This document shows, in pieces, positions 1-8,827 of a stretch of DNA of 64,000 nt; the first letter of the stretch is position 1; the number at the start of each line of letters is the position of its first letter. Made by a program: the position numbers and the translations under genes. Source of the DNA: Paenibacillus_D tarimensis_A (lineage in GTDB: Bacteria; Bacillota; Bacilli; Paenibacillales; Paenibacillaceae); contig CP166298.1 of the NCBI GenBank assembly GCA_041281825.1, forward strand, positions 2,728,001 to 2,792,000, read 5' to 3'. The notes beneath the pieces are model-generated. The model was not told the DNA's origin. It saw nothing but the letters and a program-made list of their open reading frames with translations, and ran no database searches.

Positions 1-201
1 AAAGCATATGAGATCGAATGTTACCGGATCTGCGTTTATCTGCTCGGAGACAACCGGCCGGCAAGCATAGCCGCTGAGGAAACGATGGTGGATCTGTTCA
101 AGAGCGAGTCCTTCTGGCAGGCAGATGAAGAGCAAAGACGGAAACTGCTTCAGCGGTTTGCCGTATCCCGTTCCTTGCAGGCGCGTAAACAAGCGGTTTA
201 A
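1..201 (+). CDS. C-terminal part of a small sigma-70-region-2-like protein (partial)
   Basis: The frame is open from the first base and stops with TAA at 199-201, giving 66 residues. The stretch YRICVYLLGD followed by AEETMVDLF resembles the helical region 2 of sigma-70 family proteins (YRLAYRLLGD..AEDLVQETFL), but the protein then ends in a basic RKQAV tail without a region 4. It could be a short sigma-like regulator or an unrelated helical protein; the N-terminus lies outside the window. The next gene, hrpB, starts 87 bp downstream on the same strand. Confidence 0.5.
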   Translation, partial: KAYEIECYRICVYLLGDNRPASIAAEETMVDLFKSESFWQADEEQRRKLLQRFAVSRSLQARKQAV

Positions 202-288
202 CGGTGCTGCCGGCCGTATTGTCAAACCGAACATTGTTGAGGTAAAATAATGCGGTGAAAACAAGGGGGAAGGGGATGAATTGAAGTC

Positions 289-2775
289 ATGTTTAAGCTC
301 CCGATCGACAGCGTGATTCCCGAACTAAAAGCGCAATTATCCCGGCGCCTGTCCGCCGTCCTTATTGCCGATCCCGGCGCAGGGAAAACGACAAGGGTAC
401 CGCTTACGCTGATGCATGAAGCCTGGCTTTCCGGCCAGAAGATTCTTATGCTGGAACCGCGCCGTTTAGCGGCACGGTCGGCTGCGAAGTATATGGCCGC
501 TTCGATCGGTGAACAGACGGGCGATACGGTCGGTTATCGGGTACGGATGGACAGCAGAACCGGACCGCGCACACGAATCGAAGTCGTAACCGAAGGCATA
601 TTGACCAGGATGCTGCAAAGCGATCCGGCCCTTGAGGGGGTCGGATTAGTTATTTTTGACGAGTTTCATGAACGGAGCGTCCACACCGACCTTGGGCTTG
701 CGCTTTGTTTGCAGACGCAGCAGATACTGCGGGATGATCTGAGAATTCTGGTCATGTCGGCGACAATGGATGGAGGTCCAGTCGCAGCTCTTCTTGGCGG
801 GGCGCCAATCATCAGAAGCGAAGGCAGAGCTTATCCGGTTCGAACCGTTTACGCACGATCCCGGGCAGGAGAGCGGTTCGAAACAGCTGCAGCGGCGACG
901 GCAGCGCAAGCCTATGCGGAAGTTCCGGAAGGAGACGTGCTCGTCTTTCTTCCGGGAGCGGGCGAAATCAACAAAGTAACCCGGGAACTAAGCAGGTTGC
1001 AGCTGCAAGGAGCGCCGGTTATCGTTCCACTCTACGGAAGCATGCCGCTTGAAGCTCAAGATGCCGCCATCATGCCAAGCAAGGAAGGGAAGCGTAAAAT
1101 CGTTCTCGCGACATCGATTGCGGAAACCAGCCTGACGGTGGAAGGGGTCCGAATCGTCGTTGACGGAGGGAAGATGAGAGTGCCGAGATTCTCGGCTCGT
1201 ACCGGAATGACCCGACTGGAAACGGTAACGGTATCAAGGGCCTCTGCCGACCAGCGGCGGGGACGTGCCGGCAGAACGGCTCCGGGTGTATGCTACCGGT
1301 TATGGACCGAGGAAGAAGACCGTATGCTTCCACCTGCCGGCATCCCGGAAATAATGGATACCGATCTGGCCCCGTTAGCATTGGAATTGTGCGCGTGGGG
1401 AGTTGCGGACCCGAGCGAGTTAAAGTGGCTCAATCCGCCTCCCGCTGCAGCTTACCGACAAGCCATCCAGCTGCTGTCTCAACTGAACGCAGTTGACAGC
1501 AACGGCAGGCTTACGGAACATGGCAAACAGATGGCTTCGATCGGCGGACATCCGAGACTGATACATATGCTTCTTCGATCCGCTTCATCCGGGAACACGG
1601 CCACCGCTTGCCGGCTTGCAGCGCTTCTGAGCGAACGGGACATGCTGCGGAAGGAGCAAGGCCGGGCAGAGGCCGACCTCCGTCTCCGCCTCGAAGCGCT
1701 TGAAGGAGCCGTTATTCCCGGCTATTCCGTCGATCCTGCATTACGCGGCAGAATCTTGGCCGAAGCGGATCGGTTGCAGCAATCGGTACGGAGGGGAAAA
1801 CTACCGGTCTCCCCGGATTGTGCAGGGCTGCTGCTTGCTTATGCATACCCGGACAGGATTGCCAAACGAAGGTCTGACGGCAGGTTTCTGCTGCAGAACG
1901 GGCGCGGGGCATATCTAAGGGAAATGCAGCCGTTATCGAAAGCCGATTATATTGTTGCTGCGGAATTGGACGACGAAGGTACGGAAAGCCGTATATTGCT
2001 GGCCGCTCCGATTGAGCGGGACCAGCTTGAGGAAGCGTTCGCCGGGAAAATCGAGATTGTTCAATCGGTTGTATGGGATCGTGAGCAGCAAGTCGTGAAA
2101 GCGCGGGAAAAAACCGTATTGGGCGCGCTGGTACTGTCGGAAAGACCTCTGGCCGCTCCGGATCCGCAGGCAGTCGTCTATGCGCTCGCGGATGGAATCC
2201 GTCAGCATGGTCTCCACATGCTGCCCTGGACGAAGCCGGTCCGCCAGCTGCAGCAGCGAATGATCTTTATGAACAGGACCGACCCGTCATGGCCTGCCGC
2301 GGACGAGCAATCGCTGCTTCAATCGATCGGAGAATGGTTATCTCCGCATTTGTACGGCATGAAGAAGAGCACCGATCTTCAGCGCCTCAATCTGAAGGAG
2401 GCGCTGGAATCGATGCTGACATGGGAGCAGAAGGCGCAATTGGATCGATTGGCACCGACGCATATTACGGTACCCAGCGGCTCGCGCATTGCGGTTGATT
2501 ACAGTGACAGCGAATCGCCTGTATTGGCCGTGAAGCTTCAGGAATTGTTCGGCCTTCAGGATACTCCGCGAATCGGCAACGGAAAAATTCCGCTAACGCT
2601 TCATTTGTTGTCGCCGGCCCAAAGACCGGTACAAGTGACGCGCGATTTGAGAAGCTTCTGGAGTTCCGCTTATTTTGAAGTAAAGAAAGATTTAAAGGGA
2701 AGATATCCGAAGCATTATTGGCCGGACGACCCCTCGGCGGCGGTACCTACACACCGGGTACGTCCGAAAACGTAA
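289..2775 (+). CDS. hrpB: ATP-dependent helicase HrpB
   Basis: Superfamily 2 DExH-box helicase, 828 aa, the usual full length for HrpB. Visible motifs: Walker A GAGKTT at residues 30-35, DEFH box at 124-127, SATMDG motif III, and QRRGRAGR motif VI. The C-terminus carries the HrpB signature around KGRYPKHYWPDDP, which separates it from HrpA and from DEAD proteins. The ATG at 289 follows the purine-rich run AAGGGGGAAGGGG; the ATG at 276 is out of frame. HrpB is presumed to unwind RNA, but its physiological role is poorly defined. The gene converges on the DEAD-box helicase with a 10-bp gap and no clear terminator between them. Confidence 0.93.
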   Translation: MFKLPIDSVIPELKAQLSRRLSAVLIADPGAGKTTRVPLTLMHEAWLSGQKILMLEPRRLAARSAAKYMAASIGEQTGDTVGYRVRMDSRTGPRTRIEVVTEGILTRMLQSDPALEGVGLVIFDEFHERSVHTDLGLALCLQTQQILRDDLRILVMSATMDGGPVAALLGGAPIIRSEGRAYPVRTVYARSRAGERFETAAAATAAQAYAEVPEGDVLVFLPGAGEINKVTRELSRLQLQGAPVIVPLYGSMPLEAQDAAIMPSKEGKRKIVLATSIAETSLTVEGVRIVVDGGKMRVPRFSARTGMTRLETVTVSRASADQRRGRAGRTAPGVCYRLWTEEEDRMLPPAGIPEIMDTDLAPLALELCAWGVADPSELKWLNPPPAAAYRQAIQLLSQLNAVDSNGRLTEHGKQMASIGGHPRLIHMLLRSASSGNTATACRLAALLSERDMLRKEQGRAEADLRLRLEALEGAVIPGYSVDPALRGRILAEADRLQQSVRRGKLPVSPDCAGLLLAYAYPDRIAKRRSDGRFLLQNGRGAYLREMQPLSKADYIVAAELDDEGTESRILLAAPIERDQLEEAFAGKIEIVQSVVWDREQQVVKAREKTVLGALVLSERPLAAPDPQAVVYALADGIRQHGLHMLPWTKPVRQLQQRMIFMNRTDPSWPAADEQSLLQSIGEWLSPHLYGMKKSTDLQRLNLKEALESMLTWEQKAQLDRLAPTHITVPSGSRIAVDYSDSESPVLAVKLQELFGLQDTPRIGNGKIPLTLHLLSPAQRPVQVTRDLRSFWSSAYFEVKKDLKGRYPKHYWPDDPSAAVPTHRVRPKT

Positions 2776-2785
2776 ACGTTCGGCA

Positions 2786-4318
2786 CTATCTGCCTCTGCG
2801 TGCGCCACCCGGTCTGCTTGCTTTGGGACTACCAGGTCCCGCCGTCCGGGCCTGCCGCCCGCCGGAGCCTTGGTTTCGGCCGCCCGGTGCCTGCCGCCCG
2901 CCGGAGCCTTTGGTTCGGCCGCCCGGTGCCTGCCGCCCGGCGGAGCCTTGGTTCCGGCCGCCCGGTGTCTGCCGCTCTCCGGAGCCTTGGATTCGTTCGC
3001 CCCGCCCGGTAGGTTGTCCTTGTACACGTCCTCCGCGTGCCGAAGGCTGCTTTCGATTCGAAGGTCTGCCCCTTCCGTCACGGCTGTCCGCATTGCCCGT
3101 TTGGCGCTCGTTTCGAACGGCAGACTCTTTGGCATGCTTTCCTGCAGTCAGAATGCGTTTCGCGGGTACTGCATCTTCCACAGCCGCATCAGGTCCAACG
3201 CCGTAATCCGCCATACTTTTCCGTTCCAATAAGGCGTTAATCCCTCGTTCGATCGATTGCAGTTTCATCCTGTCCCGGGGCGAGACAAGGGTGACCGCCG
3301 TCCCGCTCTGTCCTGCGCGTCCTGTGCGCCCGATTCTGTGGATGTAGGTTTCCGCATCGTGCGGAATATCGTAATTAAACACATGGGTAACGCCCTCAAC
3401 ATCCAACCCGCGCGCGGCGACATCGGTTGCGACGAGCACTTGCAGCTTGGCGCTGCGGAACCGCTTCATCACCTGTTCGCGTTTTGCCTGCGTAAGATCT
3501 CCGTGCAGCTCGTCCACCTCAAGACCGTGAGCGAGCAGCGATTCAGCCAGACTCTTGGCACGGATCTTGGTCCGGCAAAATACAACGGCAAGGTACGGCC
3601 GCAGTGTCTCGATCATACGGATCAAGGTCTGCAGCTTTGCACGGTCGTTCGTATCAACGGCAAACTGACGGATCGCATCCAATGTCACCCGTTCCGTACG
3701 AATGCGGACATCTTCCGGATCTCGCATATATTGCGACGCCAATCTGCGGACCGAATCCGGCATTGTGGCGGAAAAAAGCATCGTTTGCCGGTGTCTGGAC
3801 GTCTGGGCAATGATTTCCTCAACTTCATTCAGAAAGCCCATGTGCAGCATTTGATCTGCTTCATCAAGCACAAGCATCCGCAGCTTCCATAATTCGATGG
3901 TTCCTCTTCGCAGATGGTCGAGCAACCGTCCTGGCGTTCCGACGACAATATGCGCTGCGCCCTGCAGCTTACGGATTTGGCTTTCGACATCCTGCCCCCC
4001 GTATGCGGCGAGAACGGCACAACCCGCCACAGGTGCGAGCTTACCGATTTCTTTTGTTATCTGTATGGCAAGCTCCCGGGTCGGCGTAATAATCAGAGCT
4101 TGCACATAAGGATGGTCCGGATCGACCTGCTCTAATATAGGAAGGGCAAAGGCCAGCGTTTTACCGGTTCCGGTCTGCGCTTGGGCAATAACGTCATTTC
4201 CTTTCATCGCAAGGGGTATCGTCCGTTTCTGTACCGGCGTAGGCTCCAATATTCCTTCTGTCTTCAATAATGCCGTCAGTTCAGGACGGATCCCTAAGGT
4301 TTCAAATGGCAATGGCAT
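2786..4318 (-). CDS. DEAD-box ATP-dependent RNA helicase with Gly/Arg-rich repeat tail
   Basis: 510 aa. Two RecA-like domains fill roughly residues 1-365: Q motif with Q30, AQTGTGKT at 47-54, TPTREL near 78-83, DEAD at 152-155, SAT near 184, and HRIGRTGRAG near the end of domain 2. Such helicases remodel RNA duplexes in ribosome assembly, mRNA decay or cold adaptation. After about residue 385 the protein becomes a low-complexity basic tail made of GGR/GSGGRQAPGGR repeats, of the kind that gives DEAD helicases extra unspecific RNA binding. Closest general types are CshA/CshB/DeaD, but the tail prevents a firm ortholog call. The gene converges on hrpB. Confidence 0.92.
   Translation of the reverse strand: MPLPFETLGIRPELTALLKTEGILEPTPVQKRTIPLAMKGNDVIAQAQTGTGKTLAFALPILEQVDPDHPYVQALIITPTRELAIQITKEIGKLAPVAGCAVLAAYGGQDVESQIRKLQGAAHIVVGTPGRLLDHLRRGTIELWKLRMLVLDEADQMLHMGFLNEVEEIIAQTSRHRQTMLFSATMPDSVRRLASQYMRDPEDVRIRTERVTLDAIRQFAVDTNDRAKLQTLIRMIETLRPYLAVVFCRTKIRAKSLAESLLAHGLEVDELHGDLTQAKREQVMKRFRSAKLQVLVATDVAARGLDVEGVTHVFNYDIPHDAETYIHRIGRTGRAGQSGTAVTLVSPRDRMKLQSIERGINALLERKSMADYGVGPDAAVEDAVPAKRILTAGKHAKESAVRNERQTGNADSRDGRGRPSNRKQPSARGGRVQGQPTGRGERIQGSGERQTPGGRNQGSAGRQAPGGRTKGSGGRQAPGGRNQGSGGRQARTAGPGSPKASRPGGARRGR
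2851..3006 (-). repeat. four tandem 39-bp units coding the helicase tail
   Basis: Units begin at 2851, 2890, 2929 and 2968, each starting CCTGCCGC or TCTGCCGC on the plus strand. The first three are nearly identical and the fourth has diverged. The 39-bp period keeps frame and encodes 13 residues of the Gly/Arg/Gln-rich tail of the DEAD-box helicase. Copy number is probably variable between strains. The GC-rich repeat also creates long spurious frames on the opposite strand. Confidence 0.85.
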
Positions 4319-4455
4319 AGTAAAATCCTCTTTTCTAAAGTAATCACGATTGTATTAGTATACCAGTTTCCGCTAAACATTGCTTTCGACAAAAATCATT
4401 TTGCTTGTTACAATAGTCCGGTACATAATGAACGCAGTAAAGGGGCAGCAAGTAG

Positions 4456-5550
4456 ATGGCTTTTTCTATTCAGTATTTATCCTTCTTCGTCATTCAATCC
4501 GAAGGCGACGGTTCACAGCAGTCAAAAGCGTTTAAACATTATCAGACGATGGATGAGGACGGTTATGCGGAGAGCGAACTGAAGACATTCCTGGACAGCG
4601 AGTTTAATCGGATCAATAAACGAAAGGTCGAAAAAAACCCGAGCACCGACGCTGCGCCTACCAAAATCGGCCGTTTTATCGTTGAACCCGGGTATGAGCT
4701 GGACAGCAATCCAAACTACAATTTAATGCAGCGTTTGCGTATGGCCCGAAATAAAGAGGATTTTTTCGGTCTTGCCGATGAAATGCTGCGGATCTACATG
4801 GAGACCAGCGCAGTCCGCGGCGGTGCGTTTATTATTGCGGCCGGCAAACTGCCTCATTATTTCGACGATCCGCTGCTCTATGTCTTAAAATGCGACTTCG
4901 AGCCGAAGATTGCCCGTATATCGGATGAGAAAAGCTTGATTTCACATGTGGAAATGGCGATAAGCGCAAGAAATATCAAATCCATTCAATATCCATATAT
5001 GCCTGAGGAAGGCATGCTTGAAGAATGGGAGCTCAAAATCCATCAGGCATCTCACGCCAGATATTTTGAAGACTTTTTACGATTTGTGGCGTATGAGAAG
5101 CCGATGCCCGAAATCGTAAGCGAACAAGTGCTGGATATGGTCCATCAATATATGGAAGAGAAGTGGGAAGGCGCTCCGGAAAATGAAACCGGACGTCTCC
5201 AGGAGCAACAGGATTTGGAAGTATGGGCGGCGAGCGATAAGCGGGATCTGCAGCCGAAATGGACTCACGACAATGTAGTTGAGGCGGCTTCGTACTTGGT
5301 CGAACAAAAACCGGATCTGGATTTTAAATTTAAAATTAACGGTATTTCAGTCAAAAGCATGTTGTCGGACTATGGTTCTAAGCTTCATGTCGCTCGCCAT
5401 AACGGCCGATATGTGGTGCTGATCGAAGGGGATTCGTTCGAGTTCGAAAAAGGGATGTCTCCTGTCGAACTGCTTCATCCGGAAGAGCTCGAACAGGTTC
5501 TGCCGAGAGTCGGACTGAAGGATGATGATGATGTGCCGTGGGAAGAATAA
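4456..5550 (+). CDS. conserved hypothetical protein, probably DUF3900 family
   Basis: 364 aa, soluble, no signal peptide or membrane segment. It opens with IQYLSFFVIQSEGDG and ends in a very acidic KDDDDVPWEE. Its overall look matches the DUF3900 proteins of Bacillus and Paenibacillus from memory; no catalytic motif is recognisable and no function is known to me. The ATG follows AGGGGCAGCAAGTAG. The next gene starts 26 bp downstream with its own strong ribosome binding site, so the two are probably co-transcribed. The 137-bp gap to the divergent DEAD helicase should hold promoters for both. Confidence 0.7.
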   Translation: MAFSIQYLSFFVIQSEGDGSQQSKAFKHYQTMDEDGYAESELKTFLDSEFNRINKRKVEKNPSTDAAPTKIGRFIVEPGYELDSNPNYNLMQRLRMARNKEDFFGLADEMLRIYMETSAVRGGAFIIAAGKLPHYFDDPLLYVLKCDFEPKIARISDEKSLISHVEMAISARNIKSIQYPYMPEEGMLEEWELKIHQASHARYFEDFLRFVAYEKPMPEIVSEQVLDMVHQYMEEKWEGAPENETGRLQEQQDLEVWAASDKRDLQPKWTHDNVVEAASYLVEQKPDLDFKFKINGISVKSMLSDYGSKLHVARHNGRYVVLIEGDSFEFEKGMSPVELLHPEELEQVLPRVGLKDDDDVPWEE

Positions 5551-5576
5551 TGAATCGACAAGGAGGTGGCTACGCG

Positions 5577-5840
5577 GTGAACCTGACAATTATTGACGCA
5601 AGTATGACGTACAATGAAGAGGACGGGTATATCGGGAAGGTACATTTCCGCGCTGAAGGCGACCGTGAACCTTATGAAATCACATTGCACAGTAAGAAAG
5701 GAAAGGATTGGATGTACAGCCTGAATTACTTGCACGGTCATGGAAAAGAAGAAGAAATGTTCAGAATGGAGGAGCGGCTGGAGGAAGATGACGAGCTGTT
5801 TGATTTCCTGGTGGAAACGGCCAAAAACGCATTAGCCTAA
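5577..5840 (+). CDS. small conserved hypothetical protein, 87 aa
   Basis: Start placed at GTG 5577 because AAGGAGG at 5559-5565 lies about 11 bases upstream; the longer frame from 5538 would start inside the preceding gene. The protein is acidic and mixed alpha/beta by eye, with a Glu/Asp-rich helical end (EERLEEDDELFDFL). No known family is recognised. It is followed by a good rho-independent terminator, so it closes the two-gene unit begun at 4456. Confidence 0.75.
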   Translation: MNLTIIDASMTYNEEDGYIGKVHFRAEGDREPYEITLHSKKGKDWMYSLNYLHGHGKEEEMFRMEERLEEDDELFDFLVETAKNALA

Positions 5841-5851
5841 TACAATAATGT

Positions 5852-5886
5852 AAGACCTGAGCAGATTAACTGCTTAGGTCTTATTT
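5852..5886 (+). terminator. rho-independent terminator
   Basis: AAGACCT and AGGTCTT arms, extended by AGCAG/CTGCT around a short loop, followed by TTATTTAAT. It ends the 4456-5840 transcription unit. Confidence 0.8.
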
Positions 5887-6034
5887 AATATTTCCGGAAA
5901 TATTCACGATTATGCATCTAGCTTTATCCATGTATCAGTCATTTGAGATGCGGGAACAACAAGTATGGGTCCGAAAAGAGCAATAACTGTTGCCTTTCGT
6001 AAACCAACAAAATAAGAAAGGATGACGCAAAGAC

Positions 6035-6415
6035 ATGAAACGTTTCTCAATCAGCTTTTTGCTCATTGCTGCGGTTATGATGATCTTGGCCATTCCTGCG
6101 TTCGCTCAAGTTACGGGGACGACTGCAAGGCATGACATGACAGGGGTCGGCACCACAATTGATAGAGATACGACAGGTCTCGGCGGAACGGCGCTGGATC
6201 GGACGACAGGGATCGATCGTACGACTCGCGGCTTCGGATACGACCGCGTGACGACAGACGGTAACTTCCGTAATTACGGTGCCGATAACCGTGGAGCCGC
6301 TGGTCGTTTCCGTCCTGCAGCCGCAGCAGACAACGATATGGATTGGGGCTGGCTTGGATTAGTCGGCTTATTGGGTCTGGCAGGCTTGCGCGGACGCAAT
6401 CGCGAAACAACCTAG
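6035..6415 (+). CDS. WGxxGxxG-type exported envelope protein
   Basis: 126 aa. Signal peptide at residues 1-24 ending PAFA-Q, then a low-complexity Thr/Arg/Asp/Gly-rich middle (repeats of DRTTG), and a C-terminal sorting-like segment of the form WGWLGLVGLLGLAGL followed by RGRNR. The tripartite end (WGxxGxxG motif, hydrophobic helix, Arg-rich tail) is that of the WGxxGxxG-CTERM family common in Paenibacillus and is thought to direct membrane retention or processing. The ribosome binding site is AAGAAAGGATGA. The gene is flanked by terminators and so is probably monocistronic. Confidence 0.85.
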   Translation: MKRFSISFLLIAAVMMILAIPAFAQVTGTTARHDMTGVGTTIDRDTTGLGGTALDRTTGIDRTTRGFGYDRVTTDGNFRNYGADNRGAAGRFRPAAAADNDMDWGWLGLVGLLGLAGLRGRNRETT

Positions 6416-6441
6416 AAGCAATTTTCTGATGTACACAAATG

Positions 6442-6493
6442 CCGTCATACGACCGCAGGTGTTTCTCTCCGGCGGGTATGGCGGTTTTCTTTT
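6442..6493 (+). terminator. rho-independent terminator
   Basis: CCGTCATAC (6442-6450) pairs with GTATGGCGG (6476-6484) with one G-T pair; inner arms CCGC/GCGG extend it; followed by TTTTCTTTT. It ends the WGxxGxxG gene. Confidence 0.75.
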
Positions 6494-6588
6494 ATTATAC
6501 GGGATTCTGGAATATTGTAATGAAGGGAGATATAATGATTTCTGCAACCGGTTTTCGCGGAAAAAGAAGGAAGAGGTACTTCAAGTCG

Positions 6589-7287
6589 ATGACCAGATTC
6601 ATTTTTTTTGACCTAGACGATACCCTGTACGATCAATTAAAGCCTTTTCGGGATGCCCTGATCACGGTAATGCCCGAACTTGAACGGCGCGGGATTGTAA
6701 TGGAGCGATTATTTCAAAAGGTGCGGCATTACAGCGACCGGCTATGGGACCGTTATTGTGAGGGAAAGCTGACTTTGGCTGAGGTGCGAAGCGGGAGAAT
6801 CATCCGTGCATTCGAGGAGTTCGGCGTTGATGTGGATGAAACACGAGCCCTGCAAATCCAAGCGGATTATGAGCGTGAGCAGACAAGAATAAGGCCTTTT
6901 CCGGAACTCGAGTCATGCTTCTCGGTCCTTAAGTCCCGCGGTTTTCATATCGGCGTCATCACCAACGGTCCTGTCGAGCATCAGTTAAACAAGCTAAAGA
7001 CGTTGAATTTATCCGGGCAGTTTGAACGTGACCGTGTTTTCGTATCCGACGCGATCGGCATAGCCAAGCCGAACCCTGAGCTGTTCCGCAGCGTAAACGA
7101 AAGAACGGGCACTTCGGCGGAGCATTGTTATCATATCGGCGATTCATGGATTAATGATATTGAAGCTTCCTATAGGGCCGGCTGGCATAGTATCTGGCTC
7201 AATAACCGTGAGCGCATGCCGGAATCCGGGATACAGCCTTGGGCCGTCATTCAGAATCATAAGGAACTAATTGACCTGCTCATATAA
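6589..7287 (+). CDS. HAD family hydrolase (YjjG/HAD-IA type)
   Basis: 232 aa from ATG 6589, chosen because AGAAGGAAGAGG lies just upstream and the HAD motif then starts near the N-terminus; the same frame extends upstream through the previous terminator, which argues against the longer form. Motif I is FFDLDDT (nucleophile D8, acid D10), motif II is ITNG, motif III is the K of IAKPNPELF, and motif IV is IGDSWINDIEA. This fits phosphatases acting on small phosphorylated metabolites such as nucleotides or phosphoglycolate; the substrate cannot be read. It converges on the YheC/YheD gene with a 7-bp gap. Confidence 0.88.
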   Translation: MTRFIFFDLDDTLYDQLKPFRDALITVMPELERRGIVMERLFQKVRHYSDRLWDRYCEGKLTLAEVRSGRIIRAFEEFGVDVDETRALQIQADYEREQTRIRPFPELESCFSVLKSRGFHIGVITNGPVEHQLNKLKTLNLSGQFERDRVFVSDAIGIAKPNPELFRSVNERTGTSAEHCYHIGDSWINDIEASYRAGWHSIWLNNRERMPESGIQPWAVIQNHKELIDLLI

Positions 7288-7294
7288 AACGCGG

Positions 7295-8074
7295 TTACAT
7301 GGCACTGTATCTGCCATAGCTTATGGCGTAGCGGCGCATCCGGTTGTACTCCTTGCGGTTAATGCGTTTCAGCGGATGAAATTGCGGATGATTGGAGTTC
7401 ACCTCAAGTACCCACAGGTTATTGTCGGCATCTACAGCGAAATCAATCCCCATTTCATGCATCCCCTTTCTTTTCTTGCTTAGTGACTTTGCAACCGCTA
7501 GAGAGATGTCATACAGATTATCGAAGATATGGGCATGATGAGCAGCAGGGATTCCCTTGAGAGTAAACACTTTCTTAAGCGTCATGATTTCCCCGCCCTG
7601 AAAGTAATTCGTGACGATGCGGTTCGGAGCCCCGACCTTTGCCATTGTCCCTGTACATGTCCAGGAGCCGCCCGGTTTTCGCTGCACCATCACGCGAATA
7701 TCATACGGCCGTTCGTTCACCCGATCCAAGCTTATCGCTTGTTGAACAATCATCGGTTTAGTTTGACCGCGCATCATATATTTGTACACTTCGGACACAG
7801 TTTGAAAAGATAAGCGTTTTTGCTTATGCCTCCGGGTAACATACAGGAAGTAGTCCGACTCCGACCGCACAAGTTTGCTCACGCCGATGCCGAGCGATCC
7901 TACATCCGGTTTAATATAGACTGAGTCGAACCGGTCAAGCAGATTACGGAGGTTGGATAAACTAAGCCGTTGGGTCGCCGGAACGAATTTTTGCAATTCC
8001 GGATGTTCGGATAAGTAGCGGCACACGCGAAGCTTTCCTTGAATCGCTTTGCTCCGATATTCTTTTTTGAGCAT
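7295..8074 (-). CDS. YheC/YheD family ATP-grasp protein
   Basis: 259 aa. Matches the YheC/YheD endospore-coat-associated family: VYIKPDVGSLGIGV is the nucleotide-binding loop, PYDIRVMVQRK a conserved central strand, and LWVLEVNSNHPQFHPL the metal-binding end of the ATP-grasp fold. Family members are linked to the spore coat and presumably ligate a carboxylate to an amine; the substrate is unknown. It is shorter than many homologs because an N-terminal domain is absent. AGAGGTG lies about 8 bases before the ATG. A second, longer paralog lies at 37647-38648. Confidence 0.85.
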   Translation of the reverse strand: MLKKEYRSKAIQGKLRVCRYLSEHPELQKFVPATQRLSLSNLRNLLDRFDSVYIKPDVGSLGIGVSKLVRSESDYFLYVTRRHKQKRLSFQTVSEVYKYMMRGQTKPMIVQQAISLDRVNERPYDIRVMVQRKPGGSWTCTGTMAKVGAPNRIVTNYFQGGEIMTLKKVFTLKGIPAAHHAHIFDNLYDISLAVAKSLSKKRKGMHEMGIDFAVDADNNLWVLEVNSNHPQFHPLKRINRKEYNRMRRYAISYGRYSAM

Positions 8075-8150
8075 GCCAGCAACACCTCTTTAATAATCTA
8101 TGTACGAGAAGAGCTATGGTTTGGACGATTGTCCGTTTGAATGGTTTGAA

Positions 8151-8312
8151 CAGGCGGAGAGACTTTGAGAATGCAGAGAGACTTGAGAATGCAGAGAGAC
8201 TTGAGAATGCAGAGAGACTTGAGAACGCAGAGAGACTTTGAGCTCCGCTCAAAGATCCTTATGTCATGCTCAAAGATCCTATGTCATGCTCAAAGCTCCC
8301 TATGTCAGGAGG
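8151..8312 (+). repeat. expanded copy of the dispersed palindromic leader repeat
   Basis: Four left units of about 18 bp (GACTTGAGAATGCAGAGA and variants) run into the palindromic core CTTTGAGC-TCC-GCTCAAAG at about 8234-8252. The core is followed by further right units of about 20 bp (GCTCAAAGATCCTATGTC) ending TATGTCAGGAGG, whose last bases are the ribosome binding site of the next gene. This is the largest of six places with the repeat (20224, 26257, 44150, 59938, 62904). The left and right units are imperfect copies of the two sides of the core, so the copy looks grown by unit duplication. Confidence 0.9.
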
Positions 8313-8319
8313 GGAAATC

Positions 8320-8820
8320 GTGAGGATTATTGTGGTATCGGATACGCATATGCACCGAATGGCCAAAGCTTTGCCTGCCCGGCTTGTAAAGGAGCTGCAA
8401 CAGGCCGATTTCATTATACATGCAGGCGACTGGTGTGATCTGTCGGTTGCGGACCAGCTCCTAAAATTTGCGCCGGTCGACGGCGTGGCCGGAAATAATG
8501 ACGGTGTTGAAATCAGAAGAAGATTCGGACTTAAAAAAACAATTACAGTGTCGGATAAAAAAATCGGAATCATTCATGGGCATGGCGGGAGGGGCTCGGC
8601 CGAACAGCATGCGCTTGAATCATTTAAAGGTGAGGAGCCGGATTGTCTGATTTACGGACATTCACACGTACCTGTTCTTAAAGAAAAAAATGGCATGATT
8701 GTGCTTAATCCGGGCTCGCCTACTGATAAACGAAGACAGTCGTTGTATTCATTTGCCGTGGTGGATATCGTGGACGGCGACATATCGGCGGAGCATATTT
8801 TTTACCCGGACAAAAGATAA
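8320..8820 (+). CDS. YfcE/MJ0936-type metallophosphoesterase
   Basis: 166 aa from GTG 8320, placed six to seven bases after AGGAGGGG; the same frame upstream would translate the repeat. Calcineurin-like fold motifs are present: VVSDTH near the start, HAGDWCD, GVAGNND, IIHGHGG, and YGHSHVP. These bind two metal ions and hydrolyse phosphodiesters. Length and motif spacing fit the small YfcE/MJ0936 class. The leader holds the expanded palindromic repeat, which overlaps the ribosome binding site and could affect translation. Confidence 0.9.
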   Translation: MRIIVVSDTHMHRMAKALPARLVKELQQADFIIHAGDWCDLSVADQLLKFAPVDGVAGNNDGVEIRRRFGLKKTITVSDKKIGIIHGHGGRGSAEQHALESFKGEEPDCLIYGHSHVPVLKEKNGMIVLNPGSPTDKRRQSLYSFAVVDIVDGDISAEHIFYPDKR

Positions 8821-8827
8821 AATAATA

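Noticed and set aside
2718..3206. Long plus-strand frame opposite the helicase tail
   Set aside because: It mirrors the GC-rich 39-bp repeats and reads as Pro/Arg/Ala-rich nonsense; the minus-strand helicase frame is clear.
8238..8300. Short coding frames across the repeats (peptides with SSAQRSLC), also at 60030 and 62915
   Set aside because: The same peptide appears wherever the repeat is open in frame with the next gene; proper starts with ribosome binding sites lie downstream at 8320, 60069 and 62993.
8151..8312. CRISPR-like tandem array
   Set aside because: The units are contiguous and lack unique spacers; left and right units are copies of the arms of one palindrome. No cas gene is nearby.
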